From positions 3,212,001 through 3,276,000 of the forward strand of contig NZ_CP077093.1 in NCBI RefSeq assembly GCF_014268755.2: a DNA stretch of 64,000 bases, in the 5' to 3' direction. A program made the position numbers and the translations under genes. The stretch comes from Pseudomonas vanderleydeniana (GTDB lineage: Bacteria; Pseudomonadota; Gammaproteobacteria; Pseudomonadales; Pseudomonadaceae). Below the pieces are notes generated by a model. The model made no database searches. It saw nothing but the letters and a program-made list of their open reading frames with translations, and was not told the DNA's origin. Shown piece by piece: positions 35,366 through 44,268 of the stretch (the first letter of the stretch is position 1; each line of letters starts with the position of its first letter).

Positions 35366-35725
35366 TCAGCTGCCGCCTTCGGTGCGACCGCTGCTGACTT
35401 CACCCGGCACATCGTCACCGGCCATGCGCTTGCGGAACAGCCCGGTCCGGGCCAGCAGCAGGGTGGTGACCGGTACGGTGATCGACAACAGGATTGGAAT
35501 CAGCCAGGCATGCAGCACCGGTTCCGACTTGAGCCCGGAAAAATACAGGATCGAGGCCAGTGACACGCACCAGGCACCAATCGTCGAGGCCAGCGCCGGC
35601 GGGTGCATGCGCTGGAAGAAGTCTTTCATGCGCAGCAGGCCGATGGCACCGCACAGGGCAAACAGGCTGGCGAGCACCAGCAGCACCGCCACCGGAATCT
35701 CGATCCACAACGACAGTTCGTTCAC
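35366..35725 (-). CDS. mnhG: Monovalent cation/H+ antiporter subunit G
   Basis: This is a 119-residue protein with three hydrophobic spans and the MnhG/PhaG signature IGLLRMKDFFQRMHPPALASTIGAW. It is the last gene of the Mrp/Sha operon and overlaps mnhF by four bases. The seven-subunit-type complex exchanges cytoplasmic Na+ or K+ for protons in the inner membrane. Confidence 0.9.
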   Translation of the reverse strand: MNELSLWIEIPVAVLLVLASLFALCGAIGLLRMKDFFQRMHPPALASTIGAWCVSLASILYFSGLKSEPVLHAWLIPILLSITVPVTTLLLARTGLFRKRMAGDDVPGEVSSGRTEGGS

Positions 35726-36000
35726 TCGATCACCTCGCCGCGCAGGAGGAATTTGGCCAGGGCAAAAGAGCCGACGAAGCCGAACAGGGCGATCAGCAAG
35801 GCTGCCTCGAAGTAGGTGTCACTGGCATAGCGGATGCCCAGCACCAGCATCATCAGCATGGCGATGATGTACAGGTAGTCCAGTGCCAGGACCCGGTCCT
35901 GTGCCGAGGGGCCCTTGAACAGCCGTATCACGGTCAGGACCAGGGCCACGCTGAAGAGGAACAGGCTGAACAGGATCGCGTTGGCGAGCAGGGCGCTCAT
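35722..36000 (-). CDS. mnhF: Monovalent cation/H+ antiporter subunit F
   Basis: This is a 92-residue protein with three membrane spans and the MnhF signature RLFKGPSAQDRVLALDYLYIIA. It overlaps both neighbours by four bases. Confidence 0.9.
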   Translation of the reverse strand: MSALLANAILFSLFLFSVALVLTVIRLFKGPSAQDRVLALDYLYIIAMLMMLVLGIRYASDTYFEAALLIALFGFVGSFALAKFLLRGEVIE

Positions 36001-36485
36001 TCGAAGATCTCCATCAGGGGGCGTTCGTAGGTGTCCTTGAAGTGCTGGATGAAGGGCGCTTGCTCACCCAGGTCGAACACGTGCAGCAGCAGGATGCTGC
36101 GGTCCAGCGCCAGCTCCGACCAGACGGTGCCGGGAATCACCGTGCAGATCATCGACAGGGCGGCCAGGCCATTGGCATCGCGCAGGTCCAGCGGCACCTT
36201 GACGAAGGCCGAGCGTGGCGCACGGCGGCCAGCGTTGAGTACGCCCCAGGCGACGGCCAGGTTGGACAGGATCACGTCGCGTCCTACCAGCAGGAACAGG
36301 CGCAGGATCACCCAGGGCCGACGGATCCGGATCGGCAGCGGCCGCAGCGGCGCCATCATCAGCGGTGCGATGAAGCCCAGGACGGCGCCGAGCAGCAGAT
36401 GACCGGGGCTGACCGACAGGTTCAGCACCAGCCACAGCAGCCACAACGCCAGGGACAGCCAGGGGGCAGGGAACAGGCGCTTCAT
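35997..36485 (-). CDS. mnhE: Monovalent cation/H+ antiporter subunit E
   Basis: This is a 162-residue protein. Its N-terminal hydrophobic hairpin (about 8-50) is followed by a soluble part with FVKVPLDLRDANGLAALSMICTVIPGT, the MnhE hallmark. The ATG at 36483-36485 overlaps the mnhD stop, which fixes the start. Confidence 0.9.
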   Translation of the reverse strand: MKRLFPAPWLSLALWLLWLVLNLSVSPGHLLLGAVLGFIAPLMMAPLRPLPIRIRRPWVILRLFLLVGRDVILSNLAVAWGVLNAGRRAPRSAFVKVPLDLRDANGLAALSMICTVIPGTVWSELALDRSILLLHVFDLGEQAPFIQHFKDTYERPLMEIFE

Positions 36486-38161
36486 GGTTGCACCTCCTGT
36501 GCGACGGCCTTGGCTGTCGGGCTCGGCAGGGCGCGGGTCGCCAGGACGGAGCTGACGTAGTGCTCGGGGTTGGCGAGGCTGGCCGCGGTGGCCTGGGTGT
36601 AGCGCAGCAGCGGTTCGGCCTTGACGGTCAGCAGGATGCACAGGCCGAGCAGGGTGACGATGGGCAGGCATTCAAGGCGACGCAGGGCTGGCGAGGGCCG
36701 GTCGGCCGGGCTCCAGAAGCGCTGCACGCCCATGCGGCTGAAGGCGATCAGCGAGGCCAGGCCAGACACCACCAGTAGCACCACCAGGGCCCAGGCTGCC
36801 GGCGAGATCGGTGCTTGCTGACCGAGCCCGAGGGGATTGAGCAGCGCGCTGAGCAGGCTCAGCTTGGCGATGAAGCCCGACAGCGGCGGCATGCCGATGA
36901 TCAGCAGGGCGCAGGCGATGAAACTCAGGCCAAGGAAGGCCATGGTCCAGGGAATGACCTGGCCGACCACGGCTTTCTGTTCATCGTCCAGGTTGGTGCC
37001 CGGGCGTGGGTGCAGCGACTCCAGTGGTCGTGGTAGCGGGTCGATGTCCTCATCCAGCGGCAGCTCGTTGGCCGAGCGCGAACGCTCGATCAGTTCGGCC
37101 AGCAGGAACAGCGCGCTCATCGCCAGGGTCGAGCTGACCAGGTAGAACAGCGCGCCCGCTGTCAGGCTCGGCTGCGCGAAGCCGATGGCCGAGAGCAGGA
37201 TGCCTGCCGACACCAGGATGCTCAGGCTCGCCATGCGCTCCAGGCGCTGGGCGGCGACGATGGCGATGGCGGCGACGCCGATGGTCGCCATGCCTCCATA
37301 GGTCAGCCAGTCACCGCCGAAGTACGCCGACGCACCGGCCTGGCCGGAAAACAGCAGGGTCCACAGGCGCAGCAGGGTGTAGACGCCGACCTTGGTCATG
37401 ATCGCGAACATCGCCGCCACCGGCGCGCTGGCCGAGGAATAGGCCGGCACCAGCCAGAAGTTCAGCGGCCACATCCCGGCCTTGGCCAGGAACGCCACGG
37501 CCAGAATCGCCGCACCGGCGTGCAGCAGGCCACGGTCGGCTTCCGACACCAATGGGATCTTCACGGCCAGGTCGGCCATGTTCAGGGTTCCGGTCACGCC
37601 GTAGATCAGCGCCGCGCCGATCAGGAACAGCGACGAGGCCAGCAGGTTGATCGCGATGTAGTGCAGGCCCGAGGACACCCGCGCCCGCCCGGAACCGTGC
37701 AGGATCAGGCCGTAGGAAGCCGCCAGCAGCACTTCGAAGAACACGAACAGGTTGAACAGGTCGGCGGTCAGGAAGGCGCCATACAGGCCCATCAACTGGA
37801 TCTGGAACAAGGCATGGAAGCTGCTGCCGGCCCGATCCCAGCGGGCCATGGCGAACAGCAGTGCGCAGATGCCGACGATACCGGTGAGCACCAGCATCAG
37901 TGCCGAGAGGCGGTCGACCACCAGCACGATGCCGAACGGCGCCTGCCAGTTGCCCGGCAGGTACACGCCGATGGAGGCGGGCTCCACCGATTGCTGGCTC
38001 CAGACCAGCAGCCAGACGGAAATGCCCAGCCCCAGCAGGCTGGAGCAGAGGTTGATGCGCGCCTTGAGCGGGCGGTGTTTCTCGCCCAGCATGAGCATCA
38101 GCGCGGCGGTCAGCAGCGGCAGCAGGATGGGCGCGACAATCAGGTGCGGTAGCAAATTCAT
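36482..38161 (-). CDS. mnhD: Monovalent cation/H+ antiporter subunit D
   Basis: This is a 559-residue NuoN/NuoM-like proton-translocating subunit with about 14 spans. Conserved charged membrane residues are in VFFEVLLAASYGLILHG (glutamate) and FLAKAGMWPLNFWL (lysine). A soluble, Pro/Arg-rich insertion (about 370-415, with ERSRSANELPLDEDIDPLPRP split around 20 residues) is present between late helices. The start overlaps the mnhC stop by four bases. Confidence 0.92.
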   Translation of the reverse strand: MNLLPHLIVAPILLPLLTAALMLMLGEKHRPLKARINLCSSLLGLGISVWLLVWSQQSVEPASIGVYLPGNWQAPFGIVLVVDRLSALMLVLTGIVGICALLFAMARWDRAGSSFHALFQIQLMGLYGAFLTADLFNLFVFFEVLLAASYGLILHGSGRARVSSGLHYIAINLLASSLFLIGAALIYGVTGTLNMADLAVKIPLVSEADRGLLHAGAAILAVAFLAKAGMWPLNFWLVPAYSSASAPVAAMFAIMTKVGVYTLLRLWTLLFSGQAGASAYFGGDWLTYGGMATIGVAAIAIVAAQRLERMASLSILVSAGILLSAIGFAQPSLTAGALFYLVSSTLAMSALFLLAELIERSRSANELPLDEDIDPLPRPLESLHPRPGTNLDDEQKAVVGQVIPWTMAFLGLSFIACALLIIGMPPLSGFIAKLSLLSALLNPLGLGQQAPISPAAWALVVLLVVSGLASLIAFSRMGVQRFWSPADRPSPALRRLECLPIVTLLGLCILLTVKAEPLLRYTQATAASLANPEHYVSSVLATRALPSPTAKAVAQEVQP

Positions 38162-38502
38162 TCCTTGGGCTCCCGACCGTCCACGTGGTCGGTGCCGGTC
38201 AGGCCCCGGGAGGCCAGCAACACCACCAGGAACAGTGCGGTCATGGCGAAGCTGATGACGATCGCCGTCAGCACCAGCGCCTGGGGCAGCGGATCGGTGT
38301 AGTGCAGCAGGTCCTGGGGCACGCCGTCCTTGATGATCGGCTCTTTGCCGATGAACAGGCTGCCCATGCTGAAGATGAACAGGTTGACCCCGTAGGACAG
38401 CAGGCACAGGCCCATCACCACCTGGAAGGTCCGGGGTCGCAGGATCAGCCAGACGCCGGAGGCGGCGAGCACACCGATGGCAATTGCAATGACTTCTTCC
38501 AT
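38158..38502 (-). CDS. mnhC: Monovalent cation/H+ antiporter subunit C
   Basis: This is a 114-residue NuoK-like protein with three spans and the signature VVMGLCLLSYGVNLFIFSMG. It overlaps the mnhA stop by one base and the mnhD start by four. Confidence 0.9.
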   Translation of the reverse strand: MEEVIAIAIGVLAASGVWLILRPRTFQVVMGLCLLSYGVNLFIFSMGSLFIGKEPIIKDGVPQDLLHYTDPLPQALVLTAIVISFAMTALFLVVLLASRGLTGTDHVDGREPKE

Positions 38503-41441
38503 CAGACGGTGCCTCCCTTGTATGCGGGCTTGAGTGACGGCTTGGCGGGCGAGGAGGCCAGCTGAGGCCGGTGCGCGCGGACCGACTGGTGCGCCAGCGC
38601 CGTGAGGATCAGCAGGGTCGAACCGACCACCACCGCGTACACGCCGATATCGAAGAACAGCGCACTGGCGACATGGATATCACCCAGCAGCGGCAAGTGC
38701 AGGTGCGCGGTGTGGGTGGTCAGGAACGGATAACCGAAGGCCATCGCGCCCAATCCGGTGAGCGTCGCGCAGAGCAGCCCGAAGCCCATCCAGCGCAGCG
38801 GCCGCAGGCTCATCTGCGCCTCGACCCACTGGGTGCCGGCAACCATGTACTGCAGGATGAACGCCACCGACATCACCAGGCCGGCGACGAAACCACCGCC
38901 GGGCTGGTTGTGGCCGCGCATGAACAGGTACATCGAGACCACGAAGGCGATCGGCAGCAGCAGGCGCACCAGCACCGCCGGCACCATCATGAAGCCCAGT
39001 GCGGTGTCGCTGGCGCTGCGCGGGTTGACCAGGTCGGTGACCACGTCGCTGGCCAGCAGGCGTTGCTGGTTGGGCAGCTCAAGGCTCTCGCGCGGCGGCC
39101 GGAAGCGGCGCAGCAGGGCGTAGATTGCCAGCGCGGTGGCCACCAGCACGGTGATCTCACCGAGGGTATCGAAGCCGCGGAAGTCCACCAGCATCACGTT
39201 GACCACGTTGCTGCCGCCGCCTTCGGGCAGGGCGCGGCTGAGGTAGAACGAGGAAATGTCGTTCGGCGTCTGGCGGGTGAGCATGGCATAGGACAGCAGC
39301 GCCATGCCGCCACCGACCAGCACCGACAGCAACAGGTCGCGCAGGCGGCGGATGCGCGCCTTGCGCAGGCTGTTGGGCAGCGGCGAGACCTCTTCGATAC
39401 GCCGTGGCAGCCAGCGCAGGCCGAGCAGGATCAGCACGGTGGTCACTACTTCGACCACCAGTTGGGTCAGGGCCAGGTCCGGTGCGGAGAACCAGACGAA
39501 GGTGATGCAGGTCATCAGGCCGCAGACGCTGACCATGGTCAGGGCGGCCAGACGGTGGTACTTGGCCTGCCAGGCGGCGCCCAGGGCGCAGGCGATCGCC
39601 AGCAGCCAGAGGGTGACGAAGACGATCGAGCCGGGGATCTTCGGCCGATCGCCCCAGCTCAGGCTGCTGTGCAGCATCGGGATCAGTCCGGCGACCAGGG
39701 CCGCCAGCACCAGCAGGAAGAGTTGTGGCTGCAGGCGCTGGGTGGCGAACAGGCGGGTCAGGCGCCGGGCCACACGCATCTTCAGCACCAGCACGGACTC
39801 GAACAGGCGCTTGCCGTCCAGGCGCCCGACCAGCGGCAGACGGCTGAAACGACCGCGCTTGAGCTGGTTGCGCAGCAGCAGATAGAGCAGCACGCCGGCG
39901 GACATGGCGATCAGGCTCATGATCATCGGTGCATTCAGGCCGTGCCAGATCGCCAGGCTGTATTCGGGCAGGGTTCCGCCAACCACCGGCAGGGCGGCGG
40001 CGGCGAGGATCGCGCCGACCACCTGGGCCGGGAAGATCCCCACCAGCAGGCAGGTGAACACCAGCAGTTCGACCGGTGCGCGCATCCAGCGGGGTGGTTC
40101 ATGCGGGGTGTGCGGCAGGTCGGTGGCCGGCGGACCGAAGAACACGTCGACGGTGAAGCGCAGCGAGTAGGCGACGCTGAAGGTACCGGCGATGGTCGCG
40201 ATGATCGGCAGCGCCGCCTCGACCCAGGCCGTGGAATTGATGAACACCGTCTCGGCGAAGAACATTTCCTTGGACAGGAAACCGTTGAGCAGCGGCACCC
40301 CGGCCATCGCGGCACTGGCGACCATCGCCAGGGTGGCGGTGAACGGGATCAGCTTGACCAGGCCGCTGAGCTTGCGGATGTCGCGGGTGCCGCTTTCATG
40401 GTCGATGATGCCGGCGGCCATGAACAGCGAGGCCTTGAAGGTGGCGTGGTTGAGAATGTGGAACACCGCGGCCACGGCGGCCAGCGGGCTGTTCAGGCCC
40501 AGCAGCAGGGTGATCAGGCCCAGATGGCTGATGGTCGAATAGGCCAGCAGGCCCTTGAGGTCGTTCTGGAACATGGCGCAGTAGGCGCCGAGCATCAGCG
40601 TTGCCGCACCGGCACCGCCGACAATCCAGAACCATTCCTCGCTGCCCGAAAGCGCCGGCCACAGCCGCGCCAGCAGGAACACCCCGGCCTTGACCATGGT
40701 CGCCGAGTGCAGATAGGCCGAGACCGGCGTCGGCGCGGCCATCGCCCGTGGTAGCCAGAAATGGAAGGGGAACTGCGCGCTCTTGCTCAGGGCGCCGATC
40801 AGGATCAAGGGCAGCAGCACCGGATAGAGGGCGTGGGCGCGGATCTTGTCGCCGGCCGCCAGCACCACATCCAGCTCGTAGCTGCCGACCACATGGCCGA
40901 GGATCAGTACCCCCGCCAGCAGGCACAGGCCGCCGGCGCCGGTGACGGTCAGCGCCATGTAGGCGCCGCGTCGGGCATCGGAGCGGTGGTGCCAGTAGCC
41001 GATCAACAGGAACGAGAACAGGCTGGTCAGTTCCCAGAAGAACACGATCTGGATCAGGTTGCCGGAGAGTACCAGGCCGAGCATCGCGCCCATGAACGCC
41101 AGGAAAAAGGCGAAGAAGCGTGGTACTGGATCGTCCGGTGACATGTAGTAACGGGCGTAGAGCGACACCAGTGTGCCGATGCCCAGCACCAGCATGGAAA
41201 ACAGCCAGGCGAAACCGTCCAGGCGCAGCACCAGGTTCAGGCCGAGGCTGGGCAGCCAACTGATGGTCTGGTGGATCACGCCACCGTGGGCGATCTGCGG
41301 GTACAGCAAAGCCATCTGAATCGTGCCGACCAAGGCCACCAGGCCGGCCAGAATCGATTCAGTGTTACGTGCGTTATGCGGCAGCAAGGCTGCCAGACAG
41401 CTACCTAAAAAAGGCAGAAGCAGTAGAACTATCAGTGACAT
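38502..41441 (-). CDS. mnhA: Monovalent cation/H+ antiporter, fused subunits A and B
   Basis: This 979-residue protein joins the NuoL-like MrpA (about 1-770) to an MrpB domain (about 800-960). NuoL-like motifs include VFFWELTSLFSFLLIGYW (key glutamate) and KSAQFPFHFWLPRAM (key lysine). The MrpB part shows RGHNQPGGGFVAGLV. Fusion of A and B is normal in Pseudomonas and rhizobia (ShaAB/PhaAB). It is the first gene of the six-gene operon. A strong Shine-Dalgarno is not seen before the ATG at 41439-41441. Confidence 0.93.
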   Translation of the reverse strand: MSLIVLLLLPFLGSCLAALLPHNARNTESILAGLVALVGTIQMALLYPQIAHGGVIHQTISWLPSLGLNLVLRLDGFAWLFSMLVLGIGTLVSLYARYYMSPDDPVPRFFAFFLAFMGAMLGLVLSGNLIQIVFFWELTSLFSFLLIGYWHHRSDARRGAYMALTVTGAGGLCLLAGVLILGHVVGSYELDVVLAAGDKIRAHALYPVLLPLILIGALSKSAQFPFHFWLPRAMAAPTPVSAYLHSATMVKAGVFLLARLWPALSGSEEWFWIVGGAGAATLMLGAYCAMFQNDLKGLLAYSTISHLGLITLLLGLNSPLAAVAAVFHILNHATFKASLFMAAGIIDHESGTRDIRKLSGLVKLIPFTATLAMVASAAMAGVPLLNGFLSKEMFFAETVFINSTAWVEAALPIIATIAGTFSVAYSLRFTVDVFFGPPATDLPHTPHEPPRWMRAPVELLVFTCLLVGIFPAQVVGAILAAAALPVVGGTLPEYSLAIWHGLNAPMIMSLIAMSAGVLLYLLLRNQLKRGRFSRLPLVGRLDGKRLFESVLVLKMRVARRLTRLFATQRLQPQLFLLVLAALVAGLIPMLHSSLSWGDRPKIPGSIVFVTLWLLAIACALGAAWQAKYHRLAALTMVSVCGLMTCITFVWFSAPDLALTQLVVEVVTTVLILLGLRWLPRRIEEVSPLPNSLRKARIRRLRDLLLSVLVGGGMALLSYAMLTRQTPNDISSFYLSRALPEGGGSNVVNVMLVDFRGFDTLGEITVLVATALAIYALLRRFRPPRESLELPNQQRLLASDVVTDLVNPRSASDTALGFMMVPAVLVRLLLPIAFVVSMYLFMRGHNQPGGGFVAGLVMSVAFILQYMVAGTQWVEAQMSLRPLRWMGFGLLCATLTGLGAMAFGYPFLTTHTAHLHLPLLGDIHVASALFFDIGVYAVVVGSTLLILTALAHQSVRAHRPQLASSPAKPSLKPAYKGGTV

Positions 41442-41668
41442 AGGCTTCTAATCTGCAGGAGTTTGCCAAGGATCATACGTGGCCCGTCCGGGATCACCAA
41501 CCCGGAACCTGTGGCAGAATCCTACAAGGTAGGTGGTAAATGCCTGATGCGCATGACGGGTTCACAGGGCAGGTGTTCCGATCTTTCCTGCAGGCGCCGT
41601 CGATCACGACGCATATCCCTTCAGTCACGGCTGGGCCTGGAGCGGCTCCTGCGGGCGTCCGGTTTCAC

Positions 41669-41697
41669 TTGACTGATATCATAGTGATGGCTAATTT
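41669..41697 (+). promoter_or_regulatory. Sigma-70-like promoter for the DUF2846 lipoprotein gene
   Basis: TTGACT (41669-41674), a 17-base spacer and TAATTT (41692-41697) predict a start near 41704 and a leader of about 210 bases. The remaining 41442-41912 gap, between the antiporter operon and this gene, shows no convincing coding sequence. Confidence 0.5.
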
Positions 41698-41912
41698 ACG
41701 CCGCGCTTTGTGATACCTGTCGCTGCTGTTTCGATGGATCGAACATGACTTCCCATTCCCTCCACGAAACTGTCACGTGTGCCGCTTGCTTCCAGGGCGC
41801 GCTGAACAGTGCCTGCGCTGATTTCGCTGAACACCCCCATGATGTTTACCAGAAGATCGCAAGGAACTGCCCGATCGGCAACTGGCGTCTTCAATCCATA
41901 AGGATGATCCCC

Positions 41913-42389
41913 ATGTTCAAGACTCTCTGCAAAACCGCCGCCGTGCTCTCCGTCGCCCTGCTTTACGGTTGCGCCTCGTCTCCATCGCTGGAAAAGATGC
42001 AGGCGGAAGTTGCGCAGTATTCCCTGCCCAAGGCGCCGGTGGCGGATAAAGGTCTGGTGTATGTCGTGCGTCCGAGTAATGCGGGCATGATGGTGCGTTT
42101 CAACGTCTTCCTCGACGACAAGGAAGCCGAGTCGGAGATGGGCTACAACCGGGGCAACCAGTACATCTACTTCTTCGTGACGCCTGGCCAGCACGTGATC
42201 AGTTCCAAGGCCGAGAACTGGGCGGACACGACCGTCACGGTCAAGGCGGGCGAGGTTGTCTACCTCAAGCAGGAAGTGGAAATGGGTGTGGTGATGGCGC
42301 GTAACAGCCTCAAGCAGCTGAGCGATGTCGAGGGCCGCTACCTGGTCAAGGATGCGTCCCTGGGCACCATCGCCAAAGAGAGCAAGTAA
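41913..42389 (+). CDS. DUF2846-type lipoprotein
   Basis: This is a 158-residue protein with a lipoprotein signal peptide (lipobox LLYGCAS, cysteine near residue 20). The body resembles DUF2846: GLVYVVRPSNAGMMVRFNVFLDD, then YFFVTPGQHVISSKAEN and VYLKQEVEMGVVMARNSL. AAGGAT is spaced correctly before ATG 41913; an ATG nine bases earlier is also in frame. Function is unknown. A hairpin separates it from the convergent EamA gene. Confidence 0.78.
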   Translation: MFKTLCKTAAVLSVALLYGCASSPSLEKMQAEVAQYSLPKAPVADKGLVYVVRPSNAGMMVRFNVFLDDKEAESEMGYNRGNQYIYFFVTPGQHVISSKAENWADTTVTVKAGEVVYLKQEVEMGVVMARNSLKQLSDVEGRYLVKDASLGTIAKESK

Positions 42390-42399
42390 CGTTCCCTGG

Positions 42400-42424
42400 G
42401 CGCTGGCGTCACGGCCAGCGCTCT
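42400..42424. terminator. Bidirectional hairpin between convergent genes
   Basis: GCGCTGGC (42400-42407) pairs with GCCAGCGC (42414-42421) around a six-base loop, followed by TCTT. It lies between the stops of the DUF2846 gene and the EamA gene. Confidence 0.5.
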
Positions 42425-43375
42425 TCAGTGATTGTTCGAGTCCACCGCCTCGGACTCGATTTCAGGCTCGGTCGACTCGGTCTGCCTACCCTTGGTTTTC
42501 AGCTCGCTGACAATCACCGCCGCCACGATCAACCCCGCACCGACCAGTGCCAGCCCCGGCAGCCGCTCACCGGCCAACCGCCCGGCAATGCCAGCCCACA
42601 CCGGCTCACCGGCGTAGATCAACGTGGCGCGAGTCGGCGACACGCTCTTCTGCGCCCAGTTCATCGCCACCTGGATGGCCGCGCTGGCAGCGCCCAGGCC
42701 GACGGCACTGAACAGCAGCGTCCAGGAGAACACCGGCAACTGTTCCTGGGTGGGGGCGATCATCAGGAACGCCAGCACCGAAGCCGTGCCCAGTTGCACC
42801 ACCGTGACGCGTTTTACATCGACCTTTCCGGCATAGTTGCTGATCAGAATGATCTCGGCGGCAATCGCGATGGCGCTGATGATGGTGGCGATTTCCCCTG
42901 AGCTGAAGTTCAGCTCGGCACCGTTGGGCCCGGACAGCAGCATCAGCCCGGTAAAGGCCAGCATGATGCCGATGCTGGGCATCAGGCCCGGCCGCTTGCC
43001 CAGTACCAGCCACTGCAACAGCGGCACGAAAGGCACATACAGCGCGGTGATGAACGCCGACTGGCTGCTGGGAATGGTCTGCAGGCCCACGGTTTGCAAG
43101 CCGTAACCGAGCATGATCGCCGTGCCGATGAACACGCCGGCCTTTATCTCCAGCGTGGTGATGCCACGCAGGCTGCGGGCCGAGAACAGCGCGACGATAC
43201 TGGCTGCGGCAGCAAACCGCAGGCCGACGAAGAACATCGGTCCGCTGACGGTCATGGCGTGCTGGACCAGCAGGAAGGTCCCGCCCCAGACCATGGTGAT
43301 CAGGATCAGCACGCACTCGGCTTTGCTGAACCGCAGGATCGAAGGGATTAAACTGTTGGATTTGACCGGTGCCAT
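42425..43375 (-). CDS. EamA/DMT-family exporter
   Basis: This is a 316-residue membrane protein with ten spans in two EamA repeats. Repeat landmarks include TMVWGGTFLLVQHAM, SSQSAFITALYVPFVPLLQW and SPTRATLIYAGEPVWAGIAGRLAGE. It has a charged C-terminal tail. The ATG at 43373-43375 has AAGG upstream. It is divergent from the XRE-cupin regulator, its probable controller. EamA proteins export amino acids or other metabolites; substrate unknown. Confidence 0.88.
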   Translation of the reverse strand: MAPVKSNSLIPSILRFSKAECVLILITMVWGGTFLLVQHAMTVSGPMFFVGLRFAAAASIVALFSARSLRGITTLEIKAGVFIGTAIMLGYGLQTVGLQTIPSSQSAFITALYVPFVPLLQWLVLGKRPGLMPSIGIMLAFTGLMLLSGPNGAELNFSSGEIATIISAIAIAAEIILISNYAGKVDVKRVTVVQLGTASVLAFLMIAPTQEQLPVFSWTLLFSAVGLGAASAAIQVAMNWAQKSVSPTRATLIYAGEPVWAGIAGRLAGERLPGLALVGAGLIVAAVIVSELKTKGRQTESTEPEIESEAVDSNNH

Positions 43376-43422
43376 GGCCTTGCGCGCTTCCTGGGTGAGA
43401 CGCACAATGCGCCGAAAGATGG

Positions 43423-43434
43423 GCAGTATACTGC
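43423..43434. promoter_or_regulatory. 12-bp palindrome GCAGTATACTGC in a divergent promoter region
   Basis: The perfect palindrome lies between the EamA and XRE-cupin genes. A second looser dyad ACTAT...ATATAGT overlaps the regulator start. Both are plausible operator sites for the XRE-cupin protein. Confidence 0.5.
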
Positions 43435-43447
43435 GCAAACCTACTAT

Positions 43448-44023
43448 GTGAGCAATATAGTGCACAAAGAAACTTCGCAACGTGCCTCGGTTCTGCAACA
43501 CGTCAGCCTCAATGTCCGACGCCTGCGCCATGAGGCGCAGTTGAGCCAGGCCGCGCTCTCGGAGAAGTCCGGGGTCAGCCGGCGGATGCTGGTGGCCATC
43601 GAGGCGGGGGAAAAGAACGTCAGCCTGACCACCCTCGACCGGGTGGCCGAAGCCCTCGACGTGGCCTTCAGCGACCTGATCCAGGCCCCGGATGCCCGTG
43701 ATCCGAGCCGGATCAACGAACTGGCCTGGGCCGGTGCCATTCCCGGGAGCAAGGCGGTCCTGCTGGCCAAGGCGATGGCCAGTCGTGAGGTCGAGTTGTG
43801 GGAGTGGCGTCTGGAGCCGGGCGAGGTGTATCACTCCGAGCCGGACAACGATGGCTGGAGTGAGCAGTTGTATGTGTTCGAGGGCTGCCTGACCGTCTGG
43901 CTGGGTGAGGAGCAACGTTCGGTGGCGACGGGTGAGTTCTTCATGTTCCCGAGCAACCAGCCGCATGGGTATCGCAACGACGGCGAGGTGGCGGTGCGCT
44001 TTGTGCGCAATGTGGTGCTGTGA
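43448..44023 (+). CDS. XRE-cupin transcriptional regulator
   Basis: This is a 191-residue protein. The helix-turn-helix (about 22-77) reads VRRLRHEAQLSQAALSEKSG and VSRRMLVAIEAGEKNVSLTT, and a C-terminal cupin (about 115-188) includes SEQLYVFEGCLTVWLGEEQ and FFMFPSNQPHGYRNDG. The GTG start at 43448 is used; a second GTG lies 12 bases on. Such regulators sense small amine or amino-acid ligands. It is divergent from the EamA exporter. Confidence 0.87.
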   Translation: MSNIVHKETSQRASVLQHVSLNVRRLRHEAQLSQAALSEKSGVSRRMLVAIEAGEKNVSLTTLDRVAEALDVAFSDLIQAPDARDPSRINELAWAGAIPGSKAVLLAKAMASREVELWEWRLEPGEVYHSEPDNDGWSEQLYVFEGCLTVWLGEEQRSVATGEFFMFPSNQPHGYRNDGEVAVRFVRNVVL

Positions 44024-44201
44024 GGGGCATATCTGTCAGGGCGGTGGGTTCACGATCTCTGCCGCCAGCCACTTCACACTTCAAGTGATTTCTCACCAAC
44101 TGTTGCCAGAACAACAGTGACTGGACAGTTTGGCCATTTTCTAGCTAGAGCTGTTTCTAGTTTTTATTGATAAGCAATTGAAATGTATAGGTTTTAATTT
44201 C

Positions 44202-44217
44202 AGGCACGACTCCTGCT
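44202..44217 (+). promoter_or_regulatory. Sigma-54 promoter upstream of sfnB
   Basis: AGGCACGACTCCTGCT matches the -24/-12 consensus, with GG at 44203-44204 and GC at 44215-44216, ten bases apart. The start site would be near 44228, 41 bases before the sfnB ATG. Sfn genes in P. putida are driven by sigma-54 with SfnR, which supports the call. No SfnR-type activator is in this window. Confidence 0.7.
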
Positions 44218-44268
44218 ATGTCCCTTGCATGCGTTCTTTCGCGTTCAACAGGACTCTGGAGCCGGTCT

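Noticed and set aside
38571..40754. 727-codon frame antisense to mnhA
   Set aside because: Gln/Arg-rich low-complexity translation, a shadow of the antiporter gene.
41745..41912. N-terminal extension of the DUF2846 lipoprotein
   Set aside because: The lipoprotein signal begins at MFKTLC with a ribosome site; the upstream part is leader sequence without family support.
42425..43966. 513-residue version of the EamA protein
   Set aside because: The extra N-terminal part overlaps the divergent XRE-cupin gene; the EamA fold starts after MAPVKSN with a ribosome site.
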